Positions 34,849 through 42,751 of a DNA stretch of 64,000 bases are shown one piece after another. The stretch is from assembly GCA_051859045.1 (NCBI GenBank), contig JBHYGK010000012.1, forward strand, positions 62,001 through 126,000, written 5' to 3'. The DNA is from JBHYGK01 sp051859045. Lineage in GTDB: Bacteria; Pseudomonadota; Gammaproteobacteria; Xanthomonadales; Xanthomonadaceae. The position numbers were made by a program, and so were the translations under genes. Position 1 is the first letter of the stretch, and each line of letters opens with the position of its first letter. The notes under the pieces are model-generated. The model saw only the letters and a program-made list of their open reading frames with translations, had not been told where the DNA came from and searched no databases.

Positions 34849-36005
34849 GCCGGCCCGTCGACGCGCCCGGCGCCCCGGGCCTGGCCGACCGCCTGCGGGC
34901 GCTCGTGCCGCGCCTGCACGACCGCTACGTGGCCGTCGCCGTGCTGCGCGCGGTGCTCGGCGCGTGGGCGGTGCTGCTGGCCTTCGACCTGGTGATCGCG
35001 TTCGCCGACGAGTCCGGCGACATCGGCGACGGCGGCTACACGATGAGCCACGCGCTGCTGAGCGTGCTCTACACCGTGCCGCGCCGGCTCTACATGCTGT
35101 TCCCCAGCGCCGCGGTGATCGGCAGCGTGCTCGGCCTCGGCGGCCTGGCCGCGGGCTCCGAGCTGATCGCCCTGCGCGCGGCCGGCCTGTCGAAGCTGCG
35201 CATCAGCCTCGGCGCGGCGCTGTCGATCACGCTCATGACCCTGCTGATGGCGCTGGTGGGCGAGACCGTCGGCCCGGCCGGCGAGCAGCGCGCCCAGGCC
35301 GTGGTCACCGCGGCGAAGTCGCGCGACCTGATCGTCGACCGGTTCTCCGGCGTGTGGGCGCGCGAGGAGTCGATGTTCCTGTACGCGGCCCAGGGCCTGC
35401 AGCGCGGGCAGGGCGAGCAGCGCTGGGTCGAGCTGATCGACGTGCGCCTGTTCGAGTTCGAGCCCGACGGCCGGCTGGCCTCGATCGCCCAGGTCGAGCG
35501 CGCCGAGCACCGCAGCACGGGCTGGACCCTGTTCGGCATCGCCCGCACCCGCTTCGGCGAGCGCTCGGCCACCCTCGAGACCGTCGCCCGCGAGACCTGG
35601 GACAGCGCCCTCGACGCCCAGACCCTGGCCTCGAGCATGCTCCGTCCGCGCTACCTCACCGCCGGCCAGATCACCGACACCATCGCCTACCTCGAGCGCA
35701 ACGGCGTGGATCCCGCCCCGTTCGAGCGCGCCTACTGGGAGCGCTGGTACTACCCGCTCAACGTGCTGGCGCTGTGCCTGGCGGCGATGCCGTTCGCGTT
35801 CGGCACCCTGCGCTCGGGCGGCTTCGGCAAGCGCCTGTTCGCCGGCATCGTGTTCGGCATCGCGTTCTTCCTGGTCCAGCGCATGGCGCTGGACTTCGCC
35901 CAGACCATGAAGTTCGACCTGGCCTGGGCGTCGGCGCTGCCGCCGGCGCTGGTGCTGGGGGTCAGCTGGCTGGTGTTCCGCGCGCGCAAGGTCGCGCGGC
36001 GCTGA
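34845..36005 (+). CDS. lptG: LPS export permease LptG
   Basis: A 386-residue partner of LptF with the same six-span plan and a periplasmic jellyroll. Landmarks are LLAFDLVIAFADE, LYTVPRRLYMLFPSAAVIGS, GSELIALRAAGLSKLR (coupling helix) and YWERWYYPLNVLALCLAAMPF. It begins four bases inside lptF and is translationally coupled. Its stop is one base from that of the convergent RDD gene. Confidence 0.94.
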   Translation: MSRPVDAPGAPGLADRLRALVPRLHDRYVAVAVLRAVLGAWAVLLAFDLVIAFADESGDIGDGGYTMSHALLSVLYTVPRRLYMLFPSAAVIGSVLGLGGLAAGSELIALRAAGLSKLRISLGAALSITLMTLLMALVGETVGPAGEQRAQAVVTAAKSRDLIVDRFSGVWAREESMFLYAAQGLQRGQGEQRWVELIDVRLFEFEPDGRLASIAQVERAEHRSTGWTLFGIARTRFGERSATLETVARETWDSALDAQTLASSMLRPRYLTAGQITDTIAYLERNGVDPAPFERAYWERWYYPLNVLALCLAAMPFAFGTLRSGGFGKRLFAGIVFGIAFFLVQRMALDFAQTMKFDLAWASALPPALVLGVSWLVFRARKVARR

Positions 36006-36006
36006 G

Positions 36007-36507
36007 TCAGCGCGGCGTGGGGGCGCGGCGCACCAGCAGGGTGCCCGCGGCCAGGTCGTGCAGCGCGCGGTGCTGGCGGTCCAGCAGGCACCACCACAGG
36101 CCCGCGCCGAACGCCGCCAGCCCCAGGCTGGCCACGGCGTAGCGCAGCCACAGCCGGCCGAGCGGGGCCGGGCGCCCGTCCGCGGCGTCCACGACCTGCA
36201 GGCGCCACGGGCGCATGCCCATGGTCTGCCCGCCGCGGCGCCAGCTCAGCACGCCGTAGAGCCCCGCCATGCCCCACAGCGCCAGCCACAGCAGCGGGCC
36301 GACCCAGGGCAGGTCGGTGAGGTCGGGATGCCCCAGCGCGGCGCCGATCGCGGTGGCCGTGCCCGCCACGATCAGCCACAGCGGGATCATCGGCAGCGCG
36401 TCGTAGACCAGCGCGGCGAGGCGCCAGCCGAGGTGGGCGGGGTGGGCCTCGACGCGCGCGGGGGCGGTCGGGGCGGCGGCGGGGGGGGCGTCGGCGGGGC
36501 GGGTCAT
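36007..36507 (-). CDS. RDD family membrane protein
   Basis: A 166-residue protein with a proline/alanine-rich N terminus and about four membrane spans. LGWRLAALVYDALPMIPLWLI carries the Arg and Asp of the RDD domain, RRGGQTMGMRPWRLQVVDA is the second conserved block, and DRQHRALHDLAAGTLLV the third. Family roles are loosely defined (ion or solute transport). It is convergent with lptG, one base apart, and divergent from xerD. TATCCT on the minus strand ends six bases before its ATG. Confidence 0.9.
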   Translation of the reverse strand: MTRPADAPPAAAPTAPARVEAHPAHLGWRLAALVYDALPMIPLWLIVAGTATAIGAALGHPDLTDLPWVGPLLWLALWGMAGLYGVLSWRRGGQTMGMRPWRLQVVDAADGRPAPLGRLWLRYAVASLGLAAFGAGLWWCLLDRQHRALHDLAAGTLLVRRAPTPR

Positions 36508-36513
36508 GCGCAC

Positions 36514-36519
36514 AGGATA
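36514..36519 (-). promoter_or_regulatory. RDD gene -10 hexamer, leaderless spacing
   Basis: TATCCT on the minus strand with only six bases between it and the ATG at 36507. Transcription would begin at the start codon. The 51-bp gap to xerD holds the mirror-image arrangement on the other strand. Confidence 0.45.
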
Positions 36520-36546
36520 CCGGCGGCGCGCGCGGCCCGGCTGGCT

Positions 36547-36552
36547 TACCCT
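36547..36552 (+). promoter_or_regulatory. xerD -10 hexamer, leaderless spacing
   Basis: TACCCT with six bases to the xerD ATG at 36559. No ribosome-binding sequence precedes the ATG, and no convincing -35 is visible in the GC-rich upstream. Confidence 0.42.
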
Positions 36553-36558
36553 GCGCGC

Positions 36559-37557
36559 ATGCCGTCCGACCGCCCCGCCCCCGACCGCCCCGCCGCGGCC
36601 CGCGCCCGCGCCGCCGCCTCCGCGGCGAGCCCCGCCGAGCGCCGCCAGCGCGCGCAGGCCCTGCCGCCGCCGACCGAGGCCGACGCCCGCGCCATCGAGG
36701 CCTTCCTCGAGGGGCTGTGGGCCGAGCAGGGCGTGGCCCGGCAGACCCTCGCCAGCTACCGCCGCGACCTCGAGGGCCTGGCCCGCTGGCGGCCCGGCCT
36801 GCTGGGGCTGCAGCGCGCCGACCTGTTCGCCTACCTGGCCGACCGCGGCGGCGCGGGCTATGCCCCGCGCAGCAACGCGCGCCTGCTCTCGGCGCTGCGC
36901 GCCTTCTACGGCCGCGCGCTGCGCCGCGGCGAGCGCGCCGACGACCCCACTGCCCTGCTGCAGCCGCCCAGCCTGCCGCGCGCGCTGCCCAAGGCGCTGG
37001 CCGAGAGCGAGGTCGAGGCCCTGCTGGCCGCGCCCGACCTCGACGCGCCGGCCGGCCTGCGCGACCGCGCGATGCTCGAGCTGATGTATGCCGCCGGGCT
37101 GCGCGTGAGCGAGCTGGTGGGGCTGCCGGCGACCGCGCTGAACCTGCGCCAGGGCGCGCTGCGGGTCAGCGGCAAGGGCGGCCGCGAGCGCCTGCTGCCG
37201 CTGGGCGACGAGGCCCGGCACTGGCTGGAGCGCTACCTCGCCGAGGCCCGGCCCGCGCTGGCCGGGCGCGCCGCCTCGCCGTGGCTGTTCGTGGCCGCCG
37301 GCGGCGCGCCGCTGTCGCGGCAGGCGTTCTGGTCGCTGGTGAAGGCCTGCGCCGCGCGGGCCGGGATCGATCCCGCGCGGGTCAGCCCGCACGGGCTGCG
37401 GCACAGCTTCGCGACCCACCTGCTCAACCGCGGCGCCGACCTGCGCGCGCTGCAGATGCTGCTGGGCCACAGCTCGCTGAGCACCACCCAGATCTACACC
37501 CACGTCGCCCGCGAGGGGCTCAAGCGCCTGCACGCGGCCCACCATCCCCGCGGCTGA
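36559..37557 (+). CDS. xerD: Tyrosine recombinase XerD
   Basis: A 332-residue recombinase with about 40 extra alanine/proline-rich residues at the N terminus, then the core-binding domain (AFLEGLWAEQGVARQTLASYRRDLE) and the catalytic domain. The catalytic set is visible: Arg in YAAGLRVSELVGL, Lys in VSGKGGRERLLPL, HGLRHSFATHLL, LGHSSLSTTQIYTH with the nucleophile Tyr. With XerC it resolves chromosome dimers at dif. The synteny xerD-dsbC-purL supports XerD over XerC. Confidence 0.93.
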   Translation: MPSDRPAPDRPAAARARAAASAASPAERRQRAQALPPPTEADARAIEAFLEGLWAEQGVARQTLASYRRDLEGLARWRPGLLGLQRADLFAYLADRGGAGYAPRSNARLLSALRAFYGRALRRGERADDPTALLQPPSLPRALPKALAESEVEALLAAPDLDAPAGLRDRAMLELMYAAGLRVSELVGLPATALNLRQGALRVSGKGGRERLLPLGDEARHWLERYLAEARPALAGRAASPWLFVAAGGAPLSRQAFWSLVKACAARAGIDPARVSPHGLRHSFATHLLNRGADLRALQMLLGHSSLSTTQIYTHVAREGLKRLHAAHHPRG

Positions 37558-37641
37558 GCCGGGGCCGGGCCGCGGCCCGCGCCCGTGGCACAATCGCGGC
37601 CCCCGCCGGGCCCCCACCCCCGGCCCGCCCCGGAGTCCCGC

Positions 37642-38442
37642 ATGCGCCTGTCCCTGCTCTCGCTCGCCGCCGCCCTCGCCCTCGGCACCTCGCTGACCGC
37701 CTGCGCCGACGGCGACGCCCCGGCGGCCCCGGCCGTGGCCGCGATGGCCTCGGGCCAGGCCGCGCCGGCCGCGGCCGCCGCGGGCGAGGCGCCGGCGGCG
37801 GTGCGCGAGGCCCTCGCCGGGCTGTTCCCCGGCCTGGCGCCGGACCTGGTCCGCCCCGCGCCGTTCCCCGGCTTCCAGGAGGTGGTGATCGGCGGCGGCG
37901 TGTTCTACGTGGCCGACGACGGCCGCCAGCTGATCCAGGGCCGCCTGTTCGACGTCGCCAGCCGCACCGAGCTCTCGGCCGCGCCGCTGGCCCAGGTGGC
38001 CTCCGGCATCCTCGCCGGCGTCCCGGCGGCCGAGCGGATCGTGTTCGCCCCGCCGAACCCGCGCCACACGGTCACCGTGTTCACCGACATCGACTGCGGC
38101 TACTGCCGCCGCATGCACCTGCAGATCGCCGAGTACAACGCGCTCGGGATCGCGGTGGAGTACCTGTTCTACCCGCGCGCGGGCCTGGGCAGCGAAGCCC
38201 ACCAGCAGGCGGTGGCGGTGTGGTGCTCGGCCGACCGCGCCGACGCGCTGACCCGCGCCAAGGCCGGCGTGGTCCTGCCCGCGGCCACCTGCGACAACCC
38301 GATCGGCCACACCTTCGAGATCGGCCGGCGGGTCGGCCTGCAGGGCACCCCGGCGGTGTTCGGCCCCGATGGCCGGCAGCTCGGCGGCTACCTCGAGCCC
38401 CAGGCCCTGCTGCGCGCCCTGGAGGGCGGCGCCGCGCCCTGA
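37642..38442 (+). CDS. dsbC: Thiol:disulfide interchange protein DsbC
   Basis: A 266-residue periplasmic isomerase. The active site is CGYC at 152-155 (FTDIDCGYCRRMH), the cis-Pro loop is GTPAVFGPDG, and the N-terminal part has the dimerisation domain (FPGFQEVVIGGGVFYVADDG). The signal peptide ends LTAC at about residue 21, which is a lipobox, so the protein may be lipid-anchored, unlike soluble E. coli DsbC. It follows xerD, an order also seen in E. coli. Type II secretion substrates are a likely client pool. Confidence 0.93.
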   Translation: MRLSLLSLAAALALGTSLTACADGDAPAAPAVAAMASGQAAPAAAAAGEAPAAVREALAGLFPGLAPDLVRPAPFPGFQEVVIGGGVFYVADDGRQLIQGRLFDVASRTELSAAPLAQVASGILAGVPAAERIVFAPPNPRHTVTVFTDIDCGYCRRMHLQIAEYNALGIAVEYLFYPRAGLGSEAHQQAVAVWCSADRADALTRAKAGVVLPAATCDNPIGHTFEIGRRVGLQGTPAVFGPDGRQLGGYLEPQALLRALEGGAAP

Positions 38443-38466
38443 GGCGCCGGGCGGGCGCGCTTGGGC

Positions 38467-38472
38467 TAGAAT
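38467..38472 (+). promoter_or_regulatory. purL -10 hexamer
   Basis: TAGAAT, 33 bp before the purL ATG, matches five of six consensus bases. No clear -35 or PurR box was seen. Confidence 0.45.
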
Positions 38473-38505
38473 GCGCGCCTCCCGAACTCCGGAAATCCCG
38501 CGGAC

Positions 38506-41500
38506 ATGATCGTCCTGGAGGGCCTGCCGGCCCTGTCGCCGTTCCGGCGCGAGCGTCTCGAATCCCAGCTGCGCCAGCACCACGACGGCGTCCGCCTCAC
38601 CGCCGCCCGCCACCTGTACCTGGTGCAGCCCGCGCCCGGCGCCACCCCCGACGCGGCGCTGCTGGCCCGGCTGCTCGAGGTCGATCCGGCCCCGCCGGCC
38701 GCCGCCGGCGGCGCCAGCGCGCTGTTCGTGGTCCCGCGCCTCGGCACGCTCTCGCCCTGGGCCACCAAGGCCGGCGAGATCCTGCGCGGCGCCGGCGCCC
38801 CGGTCCGGCGCGTGGAGCGCGGCCTGCGCCTCGAGCTCACCGGCCTGCCGGTCGCCGGCACGCCGGCCCACGCGGCCATCGCCCGCGCGCTGCACGATCC
38901 GATGACCCAGAGCCTGCTGGCCACGCTGGACGAGGCCGAGGGCCTGTTCGCCAGCGCCCCGGCCGGCGCGCTGGGCCGGGTGGCGCTGCCCGCGCTCGAC
39001 GCCGCCAACGCCGCGCTCGGCCTGGCCCTGAGCCCCGACGAGCTCGACTACCTGCGCGAGCGCTACGGCGCGCTGGGCCGCGATCCCAGCGACGCCGAGC
39101 TGATGATGTTCGCGCAGGCCAACTCCGAGCACTGCCGGCACAAGATCTTCAACGCCGACTACACGCTCGACGGCGCGCCGCAGGCGCACTCGCTGTTCAA
39201 GATGATCCGCCACACCCACGCGCAGTCGCCGCAGCTCACGCTCACCGCGTACGCCGACAACGCCGCAGTGGTGGAGGGCCATCCGGGCCGCCGCTTCCGC
39301 CCCGATCCGCACACCGGCGAGTACCGAGCGGAAGACGCGCTGCCCTCGGCGTTCGCGATCAAGGTCGAGACCCACAACCATCCCACCGCGATCTCGCCCT
39401 TCCCGGGCGCCGCCACCGGCGCCGGCGGCGAGATCCGCGACGAGGGCGCGACCGGCCGCGCCGGCAAGCCCAAGGCCGGCCTGACCGGCTTCAGCGTCAG
39501 CCACCTGCGCATTCCCGGCCTGCCCCGGCCCTGGGAGGCCGCGCGCCCGGCCAACCCGCGGATGGCGAGCGCGTTCGAGATCATGCGCGACGGCCCGATC
39601 GGCGCCGCCGCCTTCAACAACGAGTTCGGCCGCCCCGCGCTGGCCGGCTACTTCCGCAGCTTCGAGCTGATCGAGGCCTCGGGCCTGGTGCGCGGCTACG
39701 ACAAGCCGATCATGCTCGCCGGCGGCCTCGGCGCCATCGACCGCGCGCAGGTCAAGAAGCTCGGCCTGCGCCCCGGCGACGCGGTGGTGGTGCTCGGCGG
39801 CCCGGCGATGCTGATCGGCCTCGGCGGCGGCGCGGCCAGCTCGCTCGCGGCGGGGCAGAGCAGCGAGGCGCTCGACTTCGCCTCGGTGCAGCGCGACAAC
39901 CCCGAGATGCAGCGCCGCTGCCAGGAAGTGATCGACCGCTGCGCCGGGCTCGGCGTGGACAACCCGATCCTCAGCGCCCACGACGTCGGCGCCGGCGGCC
40001 TGTCCAACGCGATCCCCGAGCTGCTGCACGACGCGGGCGTGGGCGGCGTGATCGACCTCGACCGGATCCCGCGCGACGACGCCTCGCTGTCGCCGATGCA
40101 GCTGTGGTGCAACGAGAGCCAGGAGCGCTACGTGCTCGGCGTCGCCCGCGAGCGCCTCGACGCCTTCGCCGCGCTGTGCGCGCGCGAGCGCTGCCCGTTC
40201 GCGGCGGTGGGCGTGGTGGTGGCCGAGGAGCGGCTGGTGGTGGCCGCCGGCGCGCACGTCGATGGCGCCGGGGTGCCGCGCGTCCCGGCCGATCCGGCGA
40301 TCGATCTGCCGATGGACCTGCTGTTCGGCAAGTCGCCCAAGACCCACCGCGACGCGGTGCATCCCGCGGCCACGACGCTGCCGCGGGTGGACGCCAGCGG
40401 GCTCGACCTGCGCGAGGCCGGCCTGCGGGTGCTCTCGCACCCGACCGTGGCCAGCAAGAACTTCCTGGTCACGATCGGCGACCGCACCGTCGGCGGCCTC
40501 AACAGCCGCGACCAGATGGTCGGCCCGTGGCAGCTGCCGCTGGCCGACTGCGCGATCACCCTCACCGACTTCCACGGCCACGCCGGCGAGGCGATGGCGA
40601 TGGGCGAGCGCACCCCGCTGGCGCTGATCGACGCCGCGGCGTCGGCGCGGATGGCGGTGGGCGAGGCGATCACCAACCTCGCCGCGGCGCCGGTGGCGTC
40701 GCTGTCGGAGGTGAAGCTCTCGGCCAACTGGATGGCCGCCTGCGGCCACCCGGGCGAGGACGCGCTGCTGTACGACGCGGTGCGCGCGGTGGGCCTGGAG
40801 CTGTGCCCGGCGCTCGACATCTCGATCCCGGTCGGCAAGGACTCGCTGAGCATGCAGTCGCGCCACGCCGAGGGCGGCCACACCCACGCGGTGGTCTCGC
40901 CGGTGTCGCTGGTGGTCAGCGCGTTCGCGCGCGTCGACGACGTGCGCCCGCAGCTCACCCCGGTGCTGGTGCGCGAGGAGGACAGCGAGCTGTGGCTGAT
41001 CGGGCTGGGCGCGGGGCGCAAGCGCCTCGGCGGCTCGATCCTGGCCCAGGTGCACGGCCAGTTCGCCGGCCCCTGCCCGGACCTCGACGATCCCGCCACG
41101 CTGAAGGCCTTCTTCGCGCTGGTGCGCGACGCCCGCGAGGCCGGCCTGCTGCTGGCCTACCACGATCGCGCCGACGGCGGCGCCTTCGCCGCGGCCTGCG
41201 AGATGGCCTTCGCCGGCCACGTCGGCCTCGACCTGCAGCTCGAGGGCTGGTCGGAGGACGCGTTCGGCGCGCTGTTCAACGAGGAGCTCGGCGCGCTGGT
41301 GCAGGTGGCCGCGGACGACCGCGCCGCCTTCGCCGACCTCGTCGACCGCCACGGCCTGATCCACTGCGCGCAGCGCGTGGGCCGGGTGGTGATGGCGCCG
41401 CGGGTGCGCGTGCTGCGCGGCCGCGAGGCGCAGGCGGAGTGGTCGTGGGCCGAGCTGTTCTCGGCCTGGTGGGAGACCTCGCACGCCATGCAGCGCCTGC

Positions 41501-42393
41501 GCGACGAGCCGTCCTGCGCCGACGAGGAGCGCGCGTCGCGCCTCGACCTCGACGATCCCGGCCTGGCCGGCGCCACGCTGGCCTTCGATCCGGCCGAGGA
41601 CGTGGCCGCGCCGTTCATCAACACCGGCGCGCGCCCGCGCGTGGCGGTGCTGCGCGAGCAGGGCGTCAACGGCCAGGTCGAGATGGCCGCGGCGTTCGAC
41701 CGCGCGGGCTTCGCCGCCGTCGACGTGCACATGTCCGACCTCATCGAGGGCCGCGTGCGGCTGGAGGACTTCACCGGCCTGGCCGCCTGCGGCGGCTTCA
41801 GCTACGGCGACGTGCTCGGCGCGGGCCGCGGCTGGGCCAGCTCGATCCTCGAGTTCCCGCAGCTGCGCGGCCAGTTCCAGGCCTTCTTCGCGCGCCCCGA
41901 CAGCTTCAGCCTCGGCGTGTGCAACGGCTGCCAGATGCTCAGCCAGCTCAAGGCGCTGATCCCGGGCGCGGGCCACTGGCCGCGCTTCGCGCGCAACCGC
42001 TCAGAGCAGTTCGAGGCGCGCTACGGCCTGCTCGAGGTGCTGGAGTCGCCGTCGATCCTGCTGCGCGGGATGGCCGGCTCGCGGATCCCGGTGGCGATCG
42101 CGCACGGCGAGGGCCGGGCGGTGTTCGACACCGCGCTCGACCAGTCGGCGGCGCGCGTGGCGCTGCGCTTCGTCGACGGCCATGGCCGCGTGGCCACCGC
42201 CTATCCCGCCAATCCCAACGGCTCGCCGGACGGCATCACCGGCCTGACCAGCGAGGACGGCCGGGCCACCCTGCTGATGCCGCATCCCGAGCGGGTGTTC
42301 CGCACCGCGCAGATGAGCTGGGCGCCGGCGGGGTGGGGGGAGGCGTCGCCGTGGCTGCGGATGTTCCGCAATGCCAGGGTGTGGGTGGGCTGA
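38506..42393 (+). CDS. purL: Phosphoribosylformylglycinamidine synthase
   Basis: A 1295-residue single-chain enzyme that turns FGAR and glutamine into FGAM in purine synthesis. In order: PurS-like N-terminal region, linker, two AIRS-type halves (AQANSEHCRHKIFNADYT, KVETHNHPTAISPFPGAATG, MQLWCNESQERYVLG) and a C-terminal glutaminase with the nucleophile Cys at about 1139 (GVCNGCQMLSQLK) and PHPERVFR near the end. Length is that of proteobacterial PurL. A 207-bp structured repeat begins 22 nt after its stop. Confidence 0.97.
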   Translation: MIVLEGLPALSPFRRERLESQLRQHHDGVRLTAARHLYLVQPAPGATPDAALLARLLEVDPAPPAAAGGASALFVVPRLGTLSPWATKAGEILRGAGAPVRRVERGLRLELTGLPVAGTPAHAAIARALHDPMTQSLLATLDEAEGLFASAPAGALGRVALPALDAANAALGLALSPDELDYLRERYGALGRDPSDAELMMFAQANSEHCRHKIFNADYTLDGAPQAHSLFKMIRHTHAQSPQLTLTAYADNAAVVEGHPGRRFRPDPHTGEYRAEDALPSAFAIKVETHNHPTAISPFPGAATGAGGEIRDEGATGRAGKPKAGLTGFSVSHLRIPGLPRPWEAARPANPRMASAFEIMRDGPIGAAAFNNEFGRPALAGYFRSFELIEASGLVRGYDKPIMLAGGLGAIDRAQVKKLGLRPGDAVVVLGGPAMLIGLGGGAASSLAAGQSSEALDFASVQRDNPEMQRRCQEVIDRCAGLGVDNPILSAHDVGAGGLSNAIPELLHDAGVGGVIDLDRIPRDDASLSPMQLWCNESQERYVLGVARERLDAFAALCARERCPFAAVGVVVAEERLVVAAGAHVDGAGVPRVPADPAIDLPMDLLFGKSPKTHRDAVHPAATTLPRVDASGLDLREAGLRVLSHPTVASKNFLVTIGDRTVGGLNSRDQMVGPWQLPLADCAITLTDFHGHAGEAMAMGERTPLALIDAAASARMAVGEAITNLAAAPVASLSEVKLSANWMAACGHPGEDALLYDAVRAVGLELCPALDISIPVGKDSLSMQSRHAEGGHTHAVVSPVSLVVSAFARVDDVRPQLTPVLVREEDSELWLIGLGAGRKRLGGSILAQVHGQFAGPCPDLDDPATLKAFFALVRDAREAGLLLAYHDRADGGAFAAACEMAFAGHVGLDLQLEGWSEDAFGALFNEELGALVQVAADDRAAFADLVDRHGLIHCAQRVGRVVMAPRVRVLRGREAQAEWSWAELFSAWWETSHAMQRLRDEPSCADEERASRLDLDDPGLAGATLAFDPAEDVAAPFINTGARPRVAVLREQGVNGQVEMAAAFDRAGFAAVDVHMSDLIEGRVRLEDFTGLAACGGFSYGDVLGAGRGWASSILEFPQLRGQFQAFFARPDSFSLGVCNGCQMLSQLKALIPGAGHWPRFARNRSEQFEARYGLLEVLESPSILLRGMAGSRIPVAIAHGEGRAVFDTALDQSAARVALRFVDGHGRVATAYPANPNGSPDGITGLTSEDGRATLLMPHPERVFRTAQMSWAPAGWGEASPWLRMFRNARVWVG

Positions 42394-42415
42394 GGCCGGT
42401 CGCCTGGCGGCCAGC

Positions 42416-42622
42416 CCCGGGGTCGGCCCTGGCGCCCGGCTCGCGGCCCGTTCCGGGCGCCGGCCCGCTGCGCGGGCCGGTCCCCTGCGGTGCTCGGTCG
42501 TCCGAGGCCGCCACATAACTCGGCCATCCATGGCCTCAGACAATGTGGCTTTCCCCTCGGCCGCCCTGCGCTCCTCGGCGCCCTCCAAGGGCCGCGAGCC
42601 GGGCGCCAGGGCCGACCCCGGG
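42416..42622 (+). repeat. Structured repeat element, copy A
   Basis: It begins 22 nt after the purL stop, in the orientation of the gene. The outer arms 42416-42449 and 42589-42622 are a perfect 34-bp inverted repeat. Inside is a 128-nt core (42460-42587) shared with copies B and C, with these hairpins: 42460-42480 (9-bp stem, TGC loop), 42493-42506 (CTCGG/CCGAG with a four-base loop), and 42510-42516 paired with 42543-42549 around the inner stem 42522-42535. It matches copy C at about 123 of 128 core positions. No open reading frame in it looks real. Family not recognised. Confidence 0.85.
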
Positions 42623-42692
42623 CCTGGTCGAGGCGCTCGTCCGGCGTGGACAGTCGCGTGGCCGGCGTGACGGGGCAGGGGTGGTTGTTGGC

Positions 42693-42721
42693 TTGATTTC
42701 GCGGCTGCAAATGCGAATGAT
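42693..42721 (+). promoter_or_regulatory. Promoter of the FecA-like gene
   Basis: TTGATT (42693-42698) and AATGAT (42716-42721), 17 bp apart, four of six matches each, in a local AT-rich patch 30 bp before the start codon. The rest of the gap after repeat A (42623-42692) holds nothing recognisable. Confidence 0.45.
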
Positions 42722-42725
42722 GTGC
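42707..42725 (+). promoter_or_regulatory. Candidate Fur box
   Basis: A 19-base stretch over the -10 (core AAATGCGAATGAT) matches the classical Fur consensus at 11 of 19 positions by eye. A Fur site here would fit the iron-citrate-type receptor downstream. Weak on sequence alone. Confidence 0.35.
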
Positions 42726-42751
42726 AGGTTCTGACCTGCCGAGCCCCCCGC

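Noticed and set aside
36508..36558. A dif site near xerD
   Set aside because: The gap is too short and GC-rich and has no XerC/XerD-like 28-base palindrome.
36007..41976. 1989-codon minus-strand open frame opposite xerD, dsbC and purL
   Set aside because: Only the RDD protein at its end is real. The rest is antisense to purL and has the composition of a GC shadow frame.
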